Position numbers and translations under genes: made by a program. Source: Segatella copri (GTDB lineage Bacteria > Bacteroidota > Bacteroidia > Bacteroidales > Bacteroidaceae). From it: DNA of 64,000 bases. Where the stretch lies: positions 434,001-498,000 of the forward strand of contig NZ_JAPDUW010000001.1 of NCBI RefSeq assembly GCF_026015295.1, read 5' to 3'. Below are positions 8,430-16,103 of this stretch, one piece after another (position 1 is the stretch's first letter; each line of letters starts with the position of its first letter). Under the pieces are notes generated by a model. It ran no database searches and was not told the DNA's origin. It saw only the letters and a program-made list of their open reading frames with translations.

Positions 8430-9881
8430 TTATCTCTTTTCGAGCAATACCACGTTCTCTACGTGAGGGGTATGAGGGAACATATCCACCGGCTGTACGG
8501 CAGCTACCTTATACTCCGCATCCATCAGCTGCAGGTCGCGAGCCTGGGTTGCCGGGTTGCAGCTTACGTATACGATGCGCTTTGGTGCTGCATTCAGAAT
8601 GACGTTTATTACGTCTGGGTGCATTCCGGCACGTGGTGGGTCGGTGATGATGACGTCAGGTCGACCGTGCTGTGCGATGAAATCATTGGTCAGGATATCC
8701 TTCATGTCGCCTGCATAGAAGAGGGTGTTCTCGATGTTGTTCACCTGAGAATTCACCTTGGCATCCTCTATGGCCTCTGGCACGTACTCGATACCGATTA
8801 CCTTTTTTGCCTTGTGAGCCACGAAGTTGGCGATGGTTCCGGTGCCGGTATAGAGGTCGTAAACCAGCTCATCTCCGGTAAGGTTGGCAAACTCGCGGGC
8901 CACGCAGTAGAGGTGGTAAGCCTGCTCGGTATTGGTCTGGTAGAAACTCTTAGGCCCCACCTTGAACTTCAGGTCTTCCATCAGTTCGTAGATATGGTCG
9001 TTGCCCTTGAAGAGGCTGAGTTCCAGGTCGTTGATGGTATCGTTTCCCTTCTGGTTGTCTACATACATGAGCGATGTAATCTGAGGGAACTTGTCAGCCA
9101 CCTGCTGCATCAGCTCCAATGCTCTCTGCTCATCGCCCTCCTCATCGTAGTGGAACTGGAAGACGAGCATCCACTCTCCGGTGTTCGAATTACGGATCAT
9201 CATGTTGCGGAGCAAACCGTGCTGCTCACGCAGGTCGTAGAAGGTATAGTCGTGAGAATCAGCGTATTCGAATACGAAGTTGCGGATTTCGTTGCAGAGG
9301 TCATCCATCAGCCAGCACTTCTTGATAGGATAAATCTTGTCGAAGGCTCCGGTGATATGGAAACCGATGGCGTTCTGGGCGTGGCGCTCCTTGAGCGATG
9401 TTACGGTATCATCCTCTTTCTGAGGGAGCTGAGCCAGTTCCTCGGCGGTGAACCATCGCTTGTTGCTGCATCCGAACTCAATCTTGTTGCGGTACTCCTG
9501 AGTCTTCACGCTGCCCATGATAGGGCGGAACTCAGGTAGTTCAATCTTTCCGATGCGGGTGAGCTGGTCTTCCACCTGCTTCTGCTTAGCCTTGATCTGC
9601 TCTTCGTAAGGCAGGTTCTGCCATTTGCATCCGCCGCAGATGCCGAAGTGCTCGCACATAGGCTCCTGTCGCACCTCGCTCTTCTTGATGAAGCGAACCA
9701 CCTTGGCTTCGCAATACTTATGTTTCTTCTTTACTACCTGCAAGTCGACAACATCTCCTGGCACACAGAAAGGTACGAAGATGACCTGTTCATCTACGCG
9801 TGTGATGCACTTACCCTCGGCTGCTACTGCCTCGATGGTGATGTTCTCTAACAGAGGTAATGGTTTACGTTTTCTTGCCAT
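8430..9881 (-). CDS. rlmD: 23S rRNA (uracil-C5)-methyltransferase RlmD/RumA type
   Basis: About 483 residues from the MARKRK start at 9879-9881; an upstream in-frame ATG at 9921-9923 would precede the promoter box and is rejected. The N-terminal TRAM domain (about 10-70) is followed by the iron-sulfur ligand cluster CEHFGICGGC, and the C-terminal SAM methyltransferase has the TDPPRAGMHPDV loop and the catalytic Cys in VSCNPATQARDL. It methylates a conserved uridine of 23S rRNA. Distinguishing RlmD from RlmCD/TrmA relatives is not certain from sequence alone. Confidence 0.92.
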   Translation of the reverse strand: MARKRKPLPLLENITIEAVAAEGKCITRVDEQVIFVPFCVPGDVVDLQVVKKKHKYCEAKVVRFIKKSEVRQEPMCEHFGICGGCKWQNLPYEEQIKAKQKQVEDQLTRIGKIELPEFRPIMGSVKTQEYRNKIEFGCSNKRWFTAEELAQLPQKEDDTVTSLKERHAQNAIGFHITGAFDKIYPIKKCWLMDDLCNEIRNFVFEYADSHDYTFYDLREQHGLLRNMMIRNSNTGEWMLVFQFHYDEEGDEQRALELMQQVADKFPQITSLMYVDNQKGNDTINDLELSLFKGNDHIYELMEDLKFKVGPKSFYQTNTEQAYHLYCVAREFANLTGDELVYDLYTGTGTIANFVAHKAKKVIGIEYVPEAIEDAKVNSQVNNIENTLFYAGDMKDILTNDFIAQHGRPDVIITDPPRAGMHPDVINVILNAAPKRIVYVSCNPATQARDLQLMDAEYKVAAVQPVDMFPHTPHVENVVLLEKR

Positions 9882-9909
9882 AATAATGTTTTGTATTTTT
9901 TTATGGGTG

Positions 9910-9917
9910 CAAAGATA
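9910..9917 (-). promoter_or_regulatory. rlmD promoter -7 element
   Basis: CAAAGATA on the plus strand reads TATCTTTG toward rlmD, 29 bp upstream of its start codon. Confidence 0.6.
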
Positions 9918-9963
9918 CTGCAATTTTATGAGAAATGCAAGAGTTGTCCCAAATTATTTGCGA

Positions 9964-10372
9964 GTAAAGGTAAAAAGGCTTTTAAAGGTAAAAAAGTAAA
10001 AAGGTAAAAAAGTAAAAAGATTATCGGGCGATAACAAAAGTAACAAGAGTAACAGGTAATATTCGGTGGTTGTAAAGGGATGAAATGTGAATGTGAATGT
10101 GAATTTGAAATGTAAGTGAAGAAAACGGACTGTCATGTGTATCCTTTTGTCAAGGCTGTTTATTGATGATTTTTGATAGTATATATTTTAATTGTACGTA
10201 CGCGCGTACCTTATTATATTGGAATTAAATGATATTATATCATTACATGCATTCTTTTTTCTTCACTTACATTTCAAATTCACATTCACATTCACATTTT
10301 TTCATCAGAGGTCACCTGTTACTTTTGTTACTTTTGTTATCGCCTCACAATCCTTTTACCTTTAAATTGCGT
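9964..10372. repeat. long imperfect inverted repeat in an 830-bp gene-free gap
   Basis: The gap between rlmD and ppdK holds no credible gene. A left arm (about 10003-10127) contains GGTAAAAAAGTAAAAAG units, ATAACAAAAGTAACAAGAGT and TGAATGTGAATGTGAATT. A right arm (about 10256-10372) carries the reverse complement of these blocks in the reverse order, leaving a centre of about 130 bp. The centre includes the palindrome GTACGCGCGTAC (10198-10209). The poly-purine units also recur at 15377-15418. It could be a non-autonomous repeat element or a recombination-prone spacer. Confidence 0.7.
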
Positions 10373-10445
10373 CCCGACGCAGCCGTTGCTACGTCGCGAC
10401 GTGTCTGGCGCTGCGTCGGGACGTAGCCATCGCTACGTCGTGACG
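10369..10445. repeat. GC-rich direct and inverted repeats
   Basis: A GC-rich island in AT-rich surroundings. A 26-bp unit at 10376-10401 recurs at 10420-10445 with four transitions (core GCTACGTCG). GCGTCCCGACGCAGC (10369-10383) is inverted at 10410-10423 with one mismatch at the end. From about 10446 to 10620 I see only a spaced 9-bp inverted repeat (ATCCCGAGA, 10497-10505, with 10596-10604). Confidence 0.7.
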
Positions 10446-10625
10446 CAGTTTCGGGCGCATCGGGAGGAGGTAAAAAACATCAGAATGCAGGCTGCAATCC
10501 CGAGAGACGCACTTTCAGATTCGTCAAATATCTTTCTATCGTATACGGGATTGTTAATTTTCTGCCCGTGTGTGCGTCAACAGTATAAAATGTAATCTCG
10601 GGATAGCAAAAAAGCGTATAAAAGT

Positions 10626-10656
10626 TTGGTAGTATCAAATAAAAATCGTATCTTTG
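10626..10656 (+). promoter_or_regulatory. ppdK promoter
   Basis: TTG (10626-10628), 20-bp spacer, TATCTTTG (10649-10656): a near-ideal Bacteroidetes promoter 57 bp upstream of the ppdK start. Confidence 0.75.
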
Positions 10657-10713
10657 CATTACAATTAATAGTTAGCAACGTAAAACGAAATAAAATATAT
10701 ACCTATAACAATT

Positions 10714-13434
10714 ATGAACGAAAAAAGAGTTTATACATTCGGAAACGGAAAAGCAGAAGGCAATGCCCAAATGCGAGAAGTACTTGGTGGTAAAGGCGCA
10801 AACCTTGCCGAAATGAACCTGATTGGTGTACCTGTTCCTCCAGGTTTCACCATTACAACAGACACTTGTAATGAATATTATGAAGTGGGTGAGGAAAAAA
10901 TCAAAGAACTTCTTCAGGACGAAGTGAAGGCTGCTGTGGCTCATACTGAGGCATTGATGAACAGCAAGTTCGGTTCTGTAGAGAATCCACTCCTCGTATC
11001 AGTACGCTCAGGTGCTCGCGCATCTATGCCTGGTATGATGGATACCATCCTCAACCTCGGTTTGAATGACGAAGTAGCTGAGGGATTGGTCAAGAAGACC
11101 GGTAATCCTCATTTCGTATACGATTCATATCGCCGTTTCGTACAGATGTACGGTGACGTCGTTATGGGATTGAAGCCTGTAAACAAGGAAGATATCGACC
11201 CATTTGAGGCTATCATCGAAAAGGTGAAGGAAGAGCAGGGCGTTACTCTTGACAAGGACCTCTCTGTAGAGTCGCTCAAGAAGCTCGTTGAACTCTTCAA
11301 GGCTGCCATCAAGGAGCAGACCGGTCAGGATTTCCCTACCAACCCAATCGATCAGCTCTGGGGCGCTATCTGCGCTGTATTCCGTTCTTGGATGAACGAG
11401 CGTGCTATCCTCTACCGCAAGATGGAAGGTATTCCTGATGAGTGGGGTACTGCCGTATCTGTCATGGCGATGGTATTCGGTAACATGGGCGATACATCTG
11501 CTACAGGTGTTTGCTTCTCACGTGACGCTGGTAATGGTGAGAATCTCTTCAATGGTGAGTATCTTATCAATGCACAGGGTGAGGACGTGGTAGCCGGTAT
11601 CCGTACTCCACAGCAGATTACAAAGATTGGTTCTCAGCGCTGGGCCGAGCGTGCCGGTATCTCTGAAGAGGAGCGTGCTGCCAAGTATCCTTCTATGGAA
11701 GAGGCTATGCCTGAACTCTATAAGGAACTCGATGCGCTGCAGGATAAGCTGGAGCACCACTATCACGATATGCAGGATATGGAGTTCACCGTACAGGAAG
11801 GCAAACTCTGGTTCCTCCAGACTCGTAATGGTAAGCGTACAGGTACAGCTATGGTGAAGATTGCCATGGATCTCCTCCACGAGGGTATGATTGATGAGAA
11901 GACTGCTATCCTGCGCTGTGAGCCTCAGAAGCTCGATGAGCTTTTGCATCCGGTATTCGATAAGCTGGCTCTCTCTAAGGCTAAGGTCATCACACAGGGT
12001 CTCCCTGCATCTCCAGGTGCTGCCTGCGGTCAGATTGTATTCCACGCTGACGATGCTCAGGAGTGGCATGAGGACGGCAAGAAGGTCATCATGGTTCGTA
12101 TCGAAACATCTCCAGAAGACCTCGCTGGTATGTCGGCTGCCGAGGGTATCCTTACCGCTCGTGGTGGTATGACTTCTCACGCTGCCGTTGTAGCCCGTGG
12201 TATGGGTAAGTGCTGTGTATCTGGTGCTGGCTCTATCAACGTTGACTACAAGACTAAGACAGTTGAGATTGAGGGCGTAGTTTACAAGGAGGGTGATTAC
12301 ATCTCTCTGAACGGTACTACAGGTCAGGTTTACGCAGGACAGATTGAGACAAAGGCTGCAGAACTTTCAGGCGACTTCAAGGAGCTGATGGACCTCTGCG
12401 ACAAATATACAAAGATGGAAATCCGTACCAATGCGGATACTCCACACGATGCTGAGGTAGCCCGTGCATTCGGTGCCAAGGGTATCGGTCTGACACGTAC
12501 AGAGCACATGTTCTTCGATGATCAGAAGATTGTAGCTATGCGTGAGATGATTCTGGCAGACTCTGTTGAGGGTCGTGAGAAGGCACTTGCCAAGCTCCTC
12601 CCATATCAGAAGGCTGACTTCTATGGAATCCTCAAGGCAATGGATGGCTGCCACGTGAATATCCGCTTGCTCGACCCACCTCTCCACGAGTTCGTACCTC
12701 ACGATTTGGCTGGTCAGCAGACCATGGCTAAGGAGATGGGCGTAAGCGTAGAGGAAATCAAGAAGCGTGTAAACTCTCTGGCAGAGAACAACCCTATGCT
12801 CGGTCATCGCGGTTGCCGTCTTGGTATCACATTCCCAGAGATTACAGCTATGCAGACCCGTGCCATCCTCGGTGCAGCCTGCGAGTTGAAGAAGGAGGGT
12901 TACAACCCATGTCCTGAAATCATGGTTCCGCTCATCGGTACCGTTCAGGAGCTTAAGCAGCAGAAGTCTATCATCCTCGCTACTTCTAAGGAGGTATTCG
13001 CTGAGTACGGCGTAGAGGTAGAATTTGAGATTGGTACTATGATTGAGATTCCTCGTGCTGCCCTTACAGCAGGTCAGATTGCAGAGGAGGCTCAGTACTT
13101 CTCATTCGGTACTAACGACTTGACACAGATGACTTTCGGTTATTCTCGTGATGACATCGCTTCCTTCCTCCCTGCCTACATGGAGAAGAAGATCTTGAAG
13201 GTTGACCCATTCCAGGTTCTCGACCAGGAGGGTGTTGGTCAACTCATCAAGATGGCAGTAGAGAATGGTCGTGCTACCCGTCCTAACCTCCGCACAGGTA
13301 TCTGCGGTGAGCATGGTGGCGAGCCATCATCTGTTAAGTTCTGCGCTAAGGTCGGCATGAACTACGCATCTTGCTCTCCATTCCGCGTGCCTATCGCCAG
13401 ACTTGCTGCGGCACAGGCTGCTGTAGAGGAGTAA
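10714..13434 (+). CDS. ppdK: pyruvate, phosphate dikinase
   Basis: 906 residues, normal for the family. The N-terminal ATP-grasp domain starts with GGKGANLAEMNLIGVPVPPG. The mobile phosphohistidine domain carries GGMTSHAAVVARGMGK (catalytic His). The C-terminal TIM-barrel PEP/pyruvate domain shows IGLTRTEHMF, GTNDLTQMTFG and GICGEHGG with the catalytic Cys. It interconverts pyruvate + ATP + Pi and PEP + AMP + PPi in the cytosol, a usual glycolytic route in anaerobic Bacteroidales. It is monocistronic, with its own promoter and the terminator at 13478-13512. Confidence 0.98.
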   Translation: MNEKRVYTFGNGKAEGNAQMREVLGGKGANLAEMNLIGVPVPPGFTITTDTCNEYYEVGEEKIKELLQDEVKAAVAHTEALMNSKFGSVENPLLVSVRSGARASMPGMMDTILNLGLNDEVAEGLVKKTGNPHFVYDSYRRFVQMYGDVVMGLKPVNKEDIDPFEAIIEKVKEEQGVTLDKDLSVESLKKLVELFKAAIKEQTGQDFPTNPIDQLWGAICAVFRSWMNERAILYRKMEGIPDEWGTAVSVMAMVFGNMGDTSATGVCFSRDAGNGENLFNGEYLINAQGEDVVAGIRTPQQITKIGSQRWAERAGISEEERAAKYPSMEEAMPELYKELDALQDKLEHHYHDMQDMEFTVQEGKLWFLQTRNGKRTGTAMVKIAMDLLHEGMIDEKTAILRCEPQKLDELLHPVFDKLALSKAKVITQGLPASPGAACGQIVFHADDAQEWHEDGKKVIMVRIETSPEDLAGMSAAEGILTARGGMTSHAAVVARGMGKCCVSGAGSINVDYKTKTVEIEGVVYKEGDYISLNGTTGQVYAGQIETKAAELSGDFKELMDLCDKYTKMEIRTNADTPHDAEVARAFGAKGIGLTRTEHMFFDDQKIVAMREMILADSVEGREKALAKLLPYQKADFYGILKAMDGCHVNIRLLDPPLHEFVPHDLAGQQTMAKEMGVSVEEIKKRVNSLAENNPMLGHRGCRLGITFPEITAMQTRAILGAACELKKEGYNPCPEIMVPLIGTVQELKQQKSIILATSKEVFAEYGVEVEFEIGTMIEIPRAALTAGQIAEEAQYFSFGTNDLTQMTFGYSRDDIASFLPAYMEKKILKVDPFQVLDQEGVGQLIKMAVENGRATRPNLRTGICGEHGGEPSSVKFCAKVGMNYASCSPFRVPIARLAAAQAAVEE

Positions 13435-13477
13435 ATCTCTTCTGAAAGAAGATTGTACGATTAATGATTAGATAATT

Positions 13478-13512
13478 AGAGGAAAGTGTTTCGTAATGAA
13501 GCGCTTTCCTCT
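13478..13512 (+). terminator. ppdK terminator
   Basis: AGAGGAAAG (13478-13486) pairs with CTTTCCTCT (13504-13512), followed by TTTTC. Confidence 0.85.
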
Positions 13513-13574
13513 TTTTCGTCTTTTTTAGGTTAAATTTCGAAAGAAAATGAGCAAATCATTTGCAGATTACATTT

Positions 13575-13599
13575 ATTTTCCGTAATTTTGTCGGAAAAT
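13575..13599 (+). promoter_or_regulatory. -7 element flanked by inverted repeat
   Basis: TAATTTTG (13583-13590) is a -7 box for the small-protein genes at 13608. It is flanked exactly by ATTTTCCG (13575-13582) and CGGAAAAT (13592-13599), so a repressor site or a hairpin over the promoter is possible. Confidence 0.5.
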
Positions 13600-13607
13600 A
13601 GAGAAAT

Positions 13608-13835
13608 ATGGCAGCAAAAGAAGAAAAGGAAAAGGCAAAGTTTGTCAGAGAAACAGTAGTAAAGTATTTCTTTGATATGAGTAAATCCACTTTTACTGTA
13701 ATGGTATTAGGTGGGATGGCGGCTCTGTTTGGTATAGTTCAGACCAATCAGGAAGATTCTTACTGGGCGATATTTTGGGGTGTTTTCTTAACTGTCATTT
13801 TATTTATAATAGGTTTGTTAATTTCTAAAAGATAA
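13608..13835 (+). CDS. small two-helix membrane protein (DUF6722-like)
   Basis: 75 residues: a charged N-terminal third (KEEKEKAKFVRETVVKYFFD) and two membrane helices (about 34-50 and 54-72). It resembles the 71-residue protein at 38161-38376 in length, layout and the FFDMSK / CLDIAK segment before helix 1. I associate this type with the Bacteroidales DUF6722 family from memory. A second tiny membrane gene follows after 4 bp, the same arrangement as at 38161-38467. Function is unknown. Confidence 0.65.
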   Translation: MAAKEEKEKAKFVRETVVKYFFDMSKSTFTVMVLGGMAALFGIVQTNQEDSYWAIFWGVFLTVILFIIGLLISKR

Positions 13836-13839
13836 ATAT

Positions 13840-13944
13840 ATGAATACTTTAGCTTTAACTTTTGCCGTTTGCTCAATAGTAGCATTGGCCTTTCTTGCAT
13901 GGCTCTTTACTCCTTGGGGAAAGAAGTGGTCTAAGGAATTGTAG
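13840..13944 (+). CDS. 34-aa single-helix membrane peptide
   Basis: ATG at 13840-13842 to TAG at 13942-13944. The peptide has one membrane helix (about residues 3-23, beginning LALTFAVCSIVALAF) and a basic tail TPWGKKWSKEL. It starts 4 bp after the two-helix protein and ends 2 bp before the DUF3256 start, so the three genes form one tight operon. The counterpart at 38378-38467 also follows a two-helix protein. Real expression is likely given this conserved arrangement; function is unknown. Confidence 0.6.
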   Translation: MNTLALTFAVCSIVALAFLAWLFTPWGKKWSKEL

Positions 13945-13946
13945 TG

Positions 13947-14594
13947 ATGAAGAAGATAAAATATATATTATGTGCTTGCCTGATGATGGCAAGTATGGGC
14001 ATGGAAGCCAAGTCGATGAAGGACTTGCTGGTTTCGATGCCCGATTCTGTTGTGCCTTATCTCAACCACAACCTACGGCTGGAATTTACTGAGCTACAGG
14101 AGATGGGAGTGAAGGCAGAAGTGAAGAATCTGTTAGGTGAAACGAGTGTGATGGATACGCTGACTGCTGATTTCGCTCAGTTGAGAACAAGCAAGAGCGC
14201 TACTTTGCAGATGAAGAAACTGCCATCGGCTAACGGCGATTCGCTGCTTTGCGTGGTGAAAACCTTTGCCGGAGTAGAGAAGGAGAGTGAACTCTATCTC
14301 TTTAATCAGGATTGGCAAGAGCAGGATGCCAGCAGGATTTTCGATGGGAAATCTTTGCAGCAACTGGCTTCCGGACTTGTTGCCAAACACGATACGATGA
14401 GCGAGGCTAAGTTTGAGGAACTCAAGGGGAAAATTGAACTCAAAATCGTGAGTGCTCTGCTCCTGCAACACGAAAACAGCCTCGTAGTGCGCTTGGCTTT
14501 ACCTTTCCTGCCTGCTGACGATAAGAAGGCTGTAAATGCAATAAAAGTGCAAAGAAAATTTAATTGGAATGGTAAAATTTTTAAGGAGAGTTAA
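13947..14594 (+). CDS. DUF3256-family secreted protein
   Basis: 215 residues from the ATG at 13947; a GTG at 13944 is in frame directly before it but unnecessary. The signal peptide covers about residues 1-21 (YILCACLMMASMGMEAK). The start of the mature part (MKDLLVSMPDSVVPYLN) and the overall length fit the Bacteroidetes DUF3256 family of periplasmic or secreted proteins of unknown role. It is the last gene of the small-membrane-protein operon that begins at 13608. Confidence 0.75.
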   Translation: MKKIKYILCACLMMASMGMEAKSMKDLLVSMPDSVVPYLNHNLRLEFTELQEMGVKAEVKNLLGETSVMDTLTADFAQLRTSKSATLQMKKLPSANGDSLLCVVKTFAGVEKESELYLFNQDWQEQDASRIFDGKSLQQLASGLVAKHDTMSEAKFEELKGKIELKIVSALLLQHENSLVVRLALPFLPADDKKAVNAIKVQRKFNWNGKIFKES

Positions 14595-14621
14595 ATTCTT
14601 GAAGTTTTTAGGTATAAACTA

Positions 14622-14727
14622 TTGCAGGTTACAAGATTATTTGTACCTTTGCATCGTGTTTTTCATGGTATTAGATTATTAAGGTTAATAAAAGATTGGT
14701 TGTCGTGAGACAATCAATTTTTTTTTG
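14622..14727 (+). ncRNA. candidate short transcript (promoter plus terminator, no ORF)
   Basis: TTG (14622-14624), a 19-bp spacer and TACCTTTG (14644-14651) form a textbook promoter. About 40 nt after the expected start there is a hairpin TTGGTTGTC-GTGA-GACAATCAA (14696-14717, one G-U pair) and nine T. Nothing codes in between, and the next gene (14802-15374) is on the other strand. Predicted length is about 65-70 nt. The unit beginning at 31987 shares the promoter sequence, a TTTTC-rich start and a TGTCGTGAGA hairpin tip. The rest of 14728-14801 shows nothing recognisable. Confidence 0.55.
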
Positions 14728-14801
14728 TCCCTATCTGAAGCCATCAGCCCCTTGTCTTTCCCATCGGCTGGAGGCCGTTGGTTCAGACCGCAGGGCGATG
14801 T

Positions 14802-15374
14802 TTAGAAGATAACCATTCCGATGATACCGCAGATGAAAAGCAGCAGGATAGGGTTGGTCTTTCTGAATTTTGTGAAGTAGAAAGCAGCCAGAAACAGCAC
14901 GATGCTTGCTCCGAAGACAAACGGATTGTCGGTTGGTGATCCGAAGTTCTCTTTATTCATCAGGAGAACGGCGGCAGCAGCTATCAGTCCGATGATGGCA
15001 GGGCGGAGTCCCGCAAAGATATCCTTTACGATTTTAGAATCCTTGTGCGTAATCAGATAGCGGCTGATGAGAATCATGATGATGAAAGGCAGCCACATGA
15101 TGGAGAGCGAAGCCAATACCGAACCCAGACAGGCTGCCCAGGTAGGATAGCCGTCGTGAAGGCAGGCGGTATAACCTACGTAGGTGGCACAGTTGATGCC
15201 GATAGGTCCCGGTGTAGACTGGCTGATAGCCACAATATCCGTAAACTCAGCATTGGTAAGCCAATGGTTCTTCACTACCGTCTCGTTATGGATGAGCGAA
15301 AGCATCGCATATCCGCCACCAAAATTAAATGTACCAATCTTGGTAAATATCAGAAATAATTTCAGAAATAGCAT
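14802..15374 (-). CDS. chromate transporter, short-chain CHR subunit
   Basis: 190 residues with about six membrane helices. The family signature near the N-terminus, FTKIGTFNFGGGYAMLSLI, is followed by SQSTPGPIGINCATYVGY. Short-chain CHR proteins work as pairs encoded side by side; the partner ends 29 bp upstream. In other bacteria such pairs export chromate in exchange for sulfate or similar anions; the substrate here is not proven. It is the second gene of the pair in transcription order. The poly-purine repeat lies just before its start. Confidence 0.88.
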   Translation of the reverse strand: MLFLKLFLIFTKIGTFNFGGGYAMLSLIHNETVVKNHWLTNAEFTDIVAISQSTPGPIGINCATYVGYTACLHDGYPTWAACLGSVLASLSIMWLPFIIMILISRYLITHKDSKIVKDIFAGLRPAIIGLIAAAAVLLMNKENFGSPTDNPFVFGASIVLFLAAFYFTKFRKTNPILLLFICGIIGMVIF

Positions 15375-15376
15375 AA

Positions 15377-15418
15377 TCTCTATATTTTTACTTTTTTACC
15401 TTTTTACTTTTTTACCTT
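15377..15418. repeat. poly-pyrimidine repeat between chr genes
   Basis: Alternating TTTTTTACC and TTTTTTAC units; the reverse complement repeats GGTAAAAAAGTAAAAA, the same unit as at about 9994-10019. It overlaps the 3' end of the upstream chr gene, covers the 29-bp spacer and may alter translation of the second chr gene. Confidence 0.7.
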
Positions 15419-15931
15419 TCCATAGAGCCATCCCAGCACACCGGCTGCGATGATGATGTAGATAGGGGAGATGCCGAAAGCTGCAATCAGCAGACAGCAG
15501 ACAACGGGAATCCAGATGTTGTAGCGGTTGATGTTTGCCGTCTTTGCCATCTTGAAGCAAGGCGCAGCAATAAGCGCTACCACGGCAGGGCGCACACCCA
15601 TAAAGAACTTACCCACCCAATAATTGTCCTTGAAATGCTGGAAGAACATGGCGATGATGAGAATGGCGATGATAGAAGGCAGGGCGATGCCAATGGCACC
15701 CACAATGCCTCCCCAGACTCCCTTCAGCTTATAGCCGATATGACTCGCCATGTCGATGGCGAAGATGCCCGGAGTGGTCTGAGCCACTACCATGATATCC
15801 ATGAACTCCTGTTTGTTCATCCACTTGTTCTTGTCTACAAATTCCTGTTCCATGATCGGTATCATGGCGTAGCCTCCACCTAGCGTGAAAGCCCCGATTT
15901 TATTGCACGTGAGGAAAAATTTTACTAACAT
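15404..15931 (-). CDS. chromate transporter, short-chain CHR subunit
   Basis: 175 residues, about six membrane helices, with the parallel signature LTCNKIGAFTLGGGYAMIPI and the TTPGIFAIDMASHIGY loop. Together with the next gene it forms the two-protein CHR transporter in the inner membrane. A -7 box (CAAAAATA on plus, 15981-15988, reading TATTTTTG) precedes it. The C-terminal end (GVLGWLYGKVKK) is encoded in the poly-pyrimidine repeat. Confidence 0.88.
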   Translation of the reverse strand: MLVKFFLTCNKIGAFTLGGGYAMIPIMEQEFVDKNKWMNKQEFMDIMVVAQTTPGIFAIDMASHIGYKLKGVWGGIVGAIGIALPSIIAILIIAMFFQHFKDNYWVGKFFMGVRPAVVALIAAPCFKMAKTANINRYNIWIPVVCCLLIAAFGISPIYIIIAAGVLGWLYGKVKK

Positions 15932-15980
15932 ATCTGTTGTTTCTATATTATTTTTCTCTTATATCTGTTGAAATCGGCTG

Positions 15981-16070
15981 CAAAAATACACATAATTTGT
16001 TAAATATACTAGCTTTCATGCGGATAATCTTCAAAATCGTGTGCTTTTTACCCGAAAATTTGTATCTTTG
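15981..16070. promoter_or_regulatory. divergent promoters, chr pair and MFS gene
   Basis: TATTTTTG on the minus strand (15988-15981) faces the chr pair. TATCTTTG (16063-16070) faces the MFS gene at 16104. Confidence 0.6.
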
Positions 16071-16103
16071 CAGCTAATATTTTATAATAAAAGACATTAA
16101 ACT

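Noticed and set aside
10386..10595. 69-codon frame downstream of the GC-rich repeat
   Set aside because: It begins inside the repeats, has no recognisable domain, and ends before the ppdK promoter.
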